From JAQCEJ01 sp040881995 (GTDB lineage Bacteria > Planctomycetota > Planctomycetia > Planctomycetales > Planctomycetaceae), in assembly GCA_040881995.1 (NCBI GenBank), contig JBBECD010000010.1, forward strand, positions 1 to 8,949: a stretch of 8,949 bases of DNA, given 5' to 3'. How positions within the stretch are numbered: position 1 is the stretch's first letter; the number at the start of each line of letters is the position of its first letter. Position numbers and translations under genes: made by a program. Below, one piece after another: positions 6,350 through 8,949 of this stretch. Below the pieces are notes generated by a model. That model saw nothing but the letters and a program-made list of their open reading frames with translations, searched no databases and was not told the origin of the DNA.

Positions 6350-8430
6350 TAACGTTTGCCAGCTTTTTCGAAGACATTCCAGCGCCACCAGGACTTGCTT
6401 TGAGCCGGTGCGTCGTCCGCGGCATCGTCGGAGGATGCGTCGACCGAGTTCGAAGTCAGATCGATCAGACTGGCGTTTCCGTCGTCTTGCTTGGGTTCAT
6501 CTTCGAGAGAATTCAGGTCTTCCAATTCAAAGGAGGCCGGCTGTACGCCGCCGTCGTCGTCGGCCGGGCTGTCCTCGCTGAGCGATTCGCGCTGTCGGAG
6601 GGCATCGTCGGCATCCTGGATGGACCACGTATTGGGGCCCAGTTTCGAGCGGCCGATCCGCTTCTTCGATTTCACCGTTTTCCCGTCGGCGAGTTGAGTG
6701 TCGGGCCTCAGATACATGCGGCCCGATTTCGGCAGCGAATCGATCTCGATGCGGCCAATGAGATTTCTCCGGTGCTCCGACTCGACGAGCAGTTGCGCCA
6801 CTTCGGGATACGAGGCCCCGAACTCCGCGACCGTTTGAATCACGTCGGCCACGCGCGTCGAGACTTCGCGGCGGCGATCGGGTTTGCCCGCTTCGTAGCG
6901 GCTGATGGTGATCGTGTTGCTGCCGGGAGCGGCGTTCACGCGAATATGATTCCCCGCCGAGGCGGCGATCGGCGTGAGCATTCGCTGTTCTTCGCCGAAC
7001 AGCACGATTTCAGCGTGTTTGTGGTGCGTCATATGAACGAGGGGCGTTCCTTGTGTCGGCAGCACGTGCAGCATAAACTCGTCGTTCAAGTTGCGGCCGA
7101 TGATGAACGGGTCTTGCTTGTTCATGGTCCAGAGCGCGCGGAAGGATCCGTAGCGAACTTCGGAACTTTCTTCGTTCATCAGCTCGCGCAACGCCATCTG
7201 CGCCTCGGGGACGTCGAGAGTGGCCATCGCCGCCAGCGCGAACACGCGAAATGCCGGTTCGTTGCGGACCGCTTCGGACAGGATCGGCAGACCGCTGGCA
7301 TCGTCCAGATAGGCCAACGCCACGGCGGAGTGAAACTTGCATTCGAGCGTGGGACTCGCCAAACCGCTTTTCAAAATCGGCAACGACGACGGGCCGATCG
7401 ATTCGAGACGCAACGCCGCGAGGTCGGCCTTCTCGGGATCGAGCAGTTCCTGCATCAGCATTTTCGAACGGACCCGCTCGGCGACGTCCGTTTCGCGGAA
7501 TGAAATGTTGCGGATCACCTGCAAGTAGCGGGCGAAGTTGTCTTTATACTTCGGATGAACCTTGAGCACGATCAGTTGATCGGTCTTGGCTTCGGCCATC
7601 GGCTGTTTGATGCCCGATTTATCGTAGTGATGGAAGCGTTTGCCGATGCGGTCGGCGATGCGCCGCGTGTTACGGATGCTGCGGAAATCGTTGCGGACGT
7701 ACAACGCCAGGTGACGGTCTTCGCGGGTCGCGAGTCCGCCGCTGAGGATTTTTCCGCGACGCAGCACGCCTGCCAGTGAAGTGGCGTCGCCGACGCCGGT
7801 CGAGATCAAGATCGGTCCCGACGCTTTGGCGAATTCATGCCCTTCGAGCAAACCTTGTCCGGGGACGATCGCTTGTTCCGAGAGATAACATTCGAGCAGC
7901 CGGCCCCCTTTCAAGCTGGTCGCTTCGCTGGTGGGAGGCAACCGCACTTCGATGTCGAATTTCTCGCCTTTTTGAATCAACGGCGGCAAATAAGCGCGAA
8001 CGATAACCAGCGCGGTATTCGGTGACTGCAAGACTTGATTGGGATTTTTCACTCCGCGGCGACGCATGTCGTCCAACAATGCGGTGCGATACATCGATGG
8101 CGGCGGATCTTCGCCGGTGCCGTCCAGTCCCACGACCAATCCCACACCTTCGAGCAAAATATGATTCAGTCCGGCGACGGTGACGTAGTCGCCGATGAAG
8201 GGGGTTTCGACTTCGGTCTTCAGATCGAAGTCGTCGGTATCGAGATCCTCCTCGGTGACTTTTTCGTCATCTGACTTTCCCGTCAGATCTTTGAAAAGGT
8301 CTGGAGTTTGCGAGCGGAAATCGAAAGATTGACACCCCGCGACGGCCAGCGTGAGGCCTATCCCCGCGAGACAGACGAGAGTGAGACATTTCAACATGAA
8401 ATCTTTCATCGTGATCAATTTCGAATCCAT
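6349..8430 (-). CDS. FlgI (P-ring)-like lipoprotein with inserted HEAT repeats
   Basis: Predicted lipid-anchored envelope protein, 693 aa; the role is unknown. A signal peptide (2-32) ends in lipobox VAGC with C33, followed by Gln rather than Asp. Residues 81-312 match FlgI, the flagellar P-ring protein: VAGLNH, GVGLVVGLDGTGE (95-107), AYLPPLIQKGEKFDIEV (146-162) and ATSLKGGRLL (170-179), then a stretch resembling the FlgI region before its C-terminal part. Residues about 330-436 are HEAT-like helical repeats. FlgI similarity then appears to resume at 471-565 (HAEIVLFGEEQR; VADVIQTVAEFGASYPEVAQLL; IGRIEID). An acidic disordered tail (about 600-680) ends in WWRW plus basic residues. FlgI is normally about 365 aa, is not a lipoprotein and lacks HEAT repeats, and no flagellar gene is nearby, so a direct flagellar role is doubtful. 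The start is the ATG at 8430, with GGAG 8 bases upstream. The frame stays open to a TTG at 8736, but that extension is low-complexity and its TTG belongs to a candidate -35 box. The stop overlaps the smc start. Confidence 0.88.
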   Translation of the reverse strand: MDSKLITMKDFMLKCLTLVCLAGIGLTLAVAGCQSFDFRSQTPDLFKDLTGKSDDEKVTEEDLDTDDFDLKTEVETPFIGDYVTVAGLNHILLEGVGLVVGLDGTGEDPPPSMYRTALLDDMRRRGVKNPNQVLQSPNTALVIVRAYLPPLIQKGEKFDIEVRLPPTSEATSLKGGRLLECYLSEQAIVPGQGLLEGHEFAKASGPILISTGVGDATSLAGVLRRGKILSGGLATREDRHLALYVRNDFRSIRNTRRIADRIGKRFHHYDKSGIKQPMAEAKTDQLIVLKVHPKYKDNFARYLQVIRNISFRETDVAERVRSKMLMQELLDPEKADLAALRLESIGPSSLPILKSGLASPTLECKFHSAVALAYLDDASGLPILSEAVRNEPAFRVFALAAMATLDVPEAQMALRELMNEESSEVRYGSFRALWTMNKQDPFIIGRNLNDEFMLHVLPTQGTPLVHMTHHKHAEIVLFGEEQRMLTPIAASAGNHIRVNAAPGSNTITISRYEAGKPDRRREVSTRVADVIQTVAEFGASYPEVAQLLVESEHRRNLIGRIEIDSLPKSGRMYLRPDTQLADGKTVKSKKRIGRSKLGPNTWSIQDADDALRQRESLSEDSPADDDGGVQPASFELEDLNSLEDEPKQDDGNASLIDLTSNSVDASSDDAADDAPAQSKSWWRWNVFEKAGKR

Positions 8431-8438
8431 GAGCATGG

Positions 8439-8442
8439 CTCC
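8439..8442 (-). promoter_or_regulatory. Ribosome binding site of the FlgI-like gene
   Basis: GGAG on the - strand with 8 bases before the ATG at 8430. An alternative ATG at 8436 is only 2 bases from it, and the ATG at 8409 (MKDFM) has no such site, so 8430 is preferred. All three keep the signal peptide and lipobox. Confidence 0.6.
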
Positions 8443-8708
8443 AGTTCTTCGTGCGGCGTATGAGACGGAGGACGACGAAGATCGTTGGCTGAGCGAGTTC
8501 GCGAGATCGGTTCGCGCGTGACTCGATCGAACTGTGTACGGAGGGATGAACGGCTGACGTGATGTGAACATCGCGAAGACGCGAGGAATGGAAACGGTGT
8601 CGCAACGAGGTGTGGAGGCAGGAAGTCGTATTGGGGACAGCGGAAACGAATCCGTAGAGGGGAAAAACAGGACATGCCATCGGGTCGACAGGATTGGAAG
8701 GAGGGGGA

Positions 8709-8736
8709 AGTTATCCGTTCTGTTCCAGATGGTCAA
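8709..8736 (-). promoter_or_regulatory. Candidate sigma70-type promoter for the FlgI-like/smc operon
   Basis: On the - strand TTGACC (8736 to 8731) and ATAACT (8714 to 8709) are separated by 16 bases, close to TTGACA / TATAAT. Transcription would start near 8702 and leave a leader of about 270 bases. It is the best match I see upstream of the operon, but it rests on consensus resemblance only. Confidence 0.4.
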
Positions 8737-8870
8737 GCGGAATTATTCGCGGCCGAAAAGCACCTTTTGGGCGTGTGGCGAATCGGCAACGTGCTCACGC
8801 CGGGAGATGCGACGCGGATCTTCATCGTGGATCAGGTGTTGCGAACAGGGACGGCGGCGACGTCTCGCTC

Positions 8871-8946
8871 TGTTGCCCCCCGGCAACACCAGCATGTGGC
8901 ATCCCCGCCACAGCCCTGGAAGGGCGTTTCGACGGGCGGGAGCAAC
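8871..8946. repeat. Three consecutive hairpins with outer inverted repeat
   Basis: TGTTGCC / GGCAACA (8871-8877, 8882-8888; 4-nt loop), TGTGGC / GCCACA (8895-8900, 8907-8912; 6-nt loop) and GCCCT / AGGGC (8913-8917, 8921-8925; 3-nt loop) follow one another with perfect stems. GTTGCCCCC (8873-8881) and GGGAGCAAC (8938-8946) form an outer inverted repeat with one mismatch. The design suggests a dispersed palindromic repeat unit; it may continue past the right edge. Confidence 0.65.
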
Positions 8947-8949
8947 TTT

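Larger units (their letters stand above)
8431..8949. other. Leader of the FlgI-like/smc operon and right-edge gene-free DNA
   Basis: About 520 bases with no firm gene. From 8431 to about 8700 the - strand is pyrimidine-rich and its open frame encodes a Ser/Pro/Arg-rich string unlike a protein; I take it as an untranslated leader. On + a frame opens at ATG 8674 and runs off the window (92 codons) with GAGGGG 11 bases upstream, but its last third is made of palindromic repeat DNA and I do not recognise the product. The final 80 bases hold a three-hairpin repeat. Confidence 0.6.

Noticed and set aside
6350..6388. GTG start 13 codons upstream for smc.
   Set aside because: SMC proteins begin at the MLKSLQLFGFKSFAD-type motif. 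The extension lies within the end of the preceding gene and has no ribosome site.
6400..7503. 367-codon frame on + opposite the FlgI-like gene.
   Set aside because: Antisense shadow with Arg/Phe/Val-rich composition and no family resemblance.
8431..8736. N-terminal extension of the FlgI-like protein to a TTG at 8736 (795 aa).
   Set aside because: The extra 102 residues are low-complexity and would bury the signal peptide and lipobox. The ATG at 8430 has a well-placed GGAG, and the TTG is part of a -35-like box.

Overview
The window looks like a chromosomal segment of a planctomycete (Planctomycetota). This is inferred from the mix of genes: a short excisionase/BldC-like HTH fused to a receiver-like domain, a FlgI-like lipoprotein interrupted by HEAT repeats, and an SMC about 100 residues longer than usual. 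The moderately GC-rich DNA with heptamer tandem repeats and palindromic intergenic elements fits too. No rRNA, tRNA, CRISPR array, transposase or phage gene was recognised.

Layout, left to right. (1) Bases 1-797, + strand: 3' part of an ABC exporter gene, with a complete nucleotide-binding domain; its membrane domain lies left of the window. (2) 798-1140: gene-free and rich in repeats, with four GGGATGA heptamers, a REPIN-like double hairpin with 13-bp inverted ends, and a strong bidirectional terminator between the convergent ABC and regulator genes. (3) 1141-1713, - strand: a 190-aa HTH plus receiver-like regulator whose receiver lacks the usual acidic pair. (4) 1714-2494: a long gene-free stretch with a pair of near-identical 16-mers one helical face apart and several perfect palindromes, possibly regulatory. 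(5) 2495-6349, - strand: smc, 1284 aa. (6) 6349-8430, - strand: a 693-aa lipoprotein with a FlgI (P-ring) fold into which HEAT-like repeats are inserted. Its stop codon overlaps the smc start by one base (TAATG), so the two are almost certainly co-transcribed and probably translationally coupled. (7) 8431-8949: leader and candidate promoter of that operon, then a three-hairpin repeat at the right edge.

Most of the window is ordinary core genome. The most unusual items are the FlgI/HEAT lipoprotein and its one-base overlap with smc, and a heptamer microsatellite inside the smc reading frame whose copy number would control the frame. I see no defence island or other clearly new multi-gene system.
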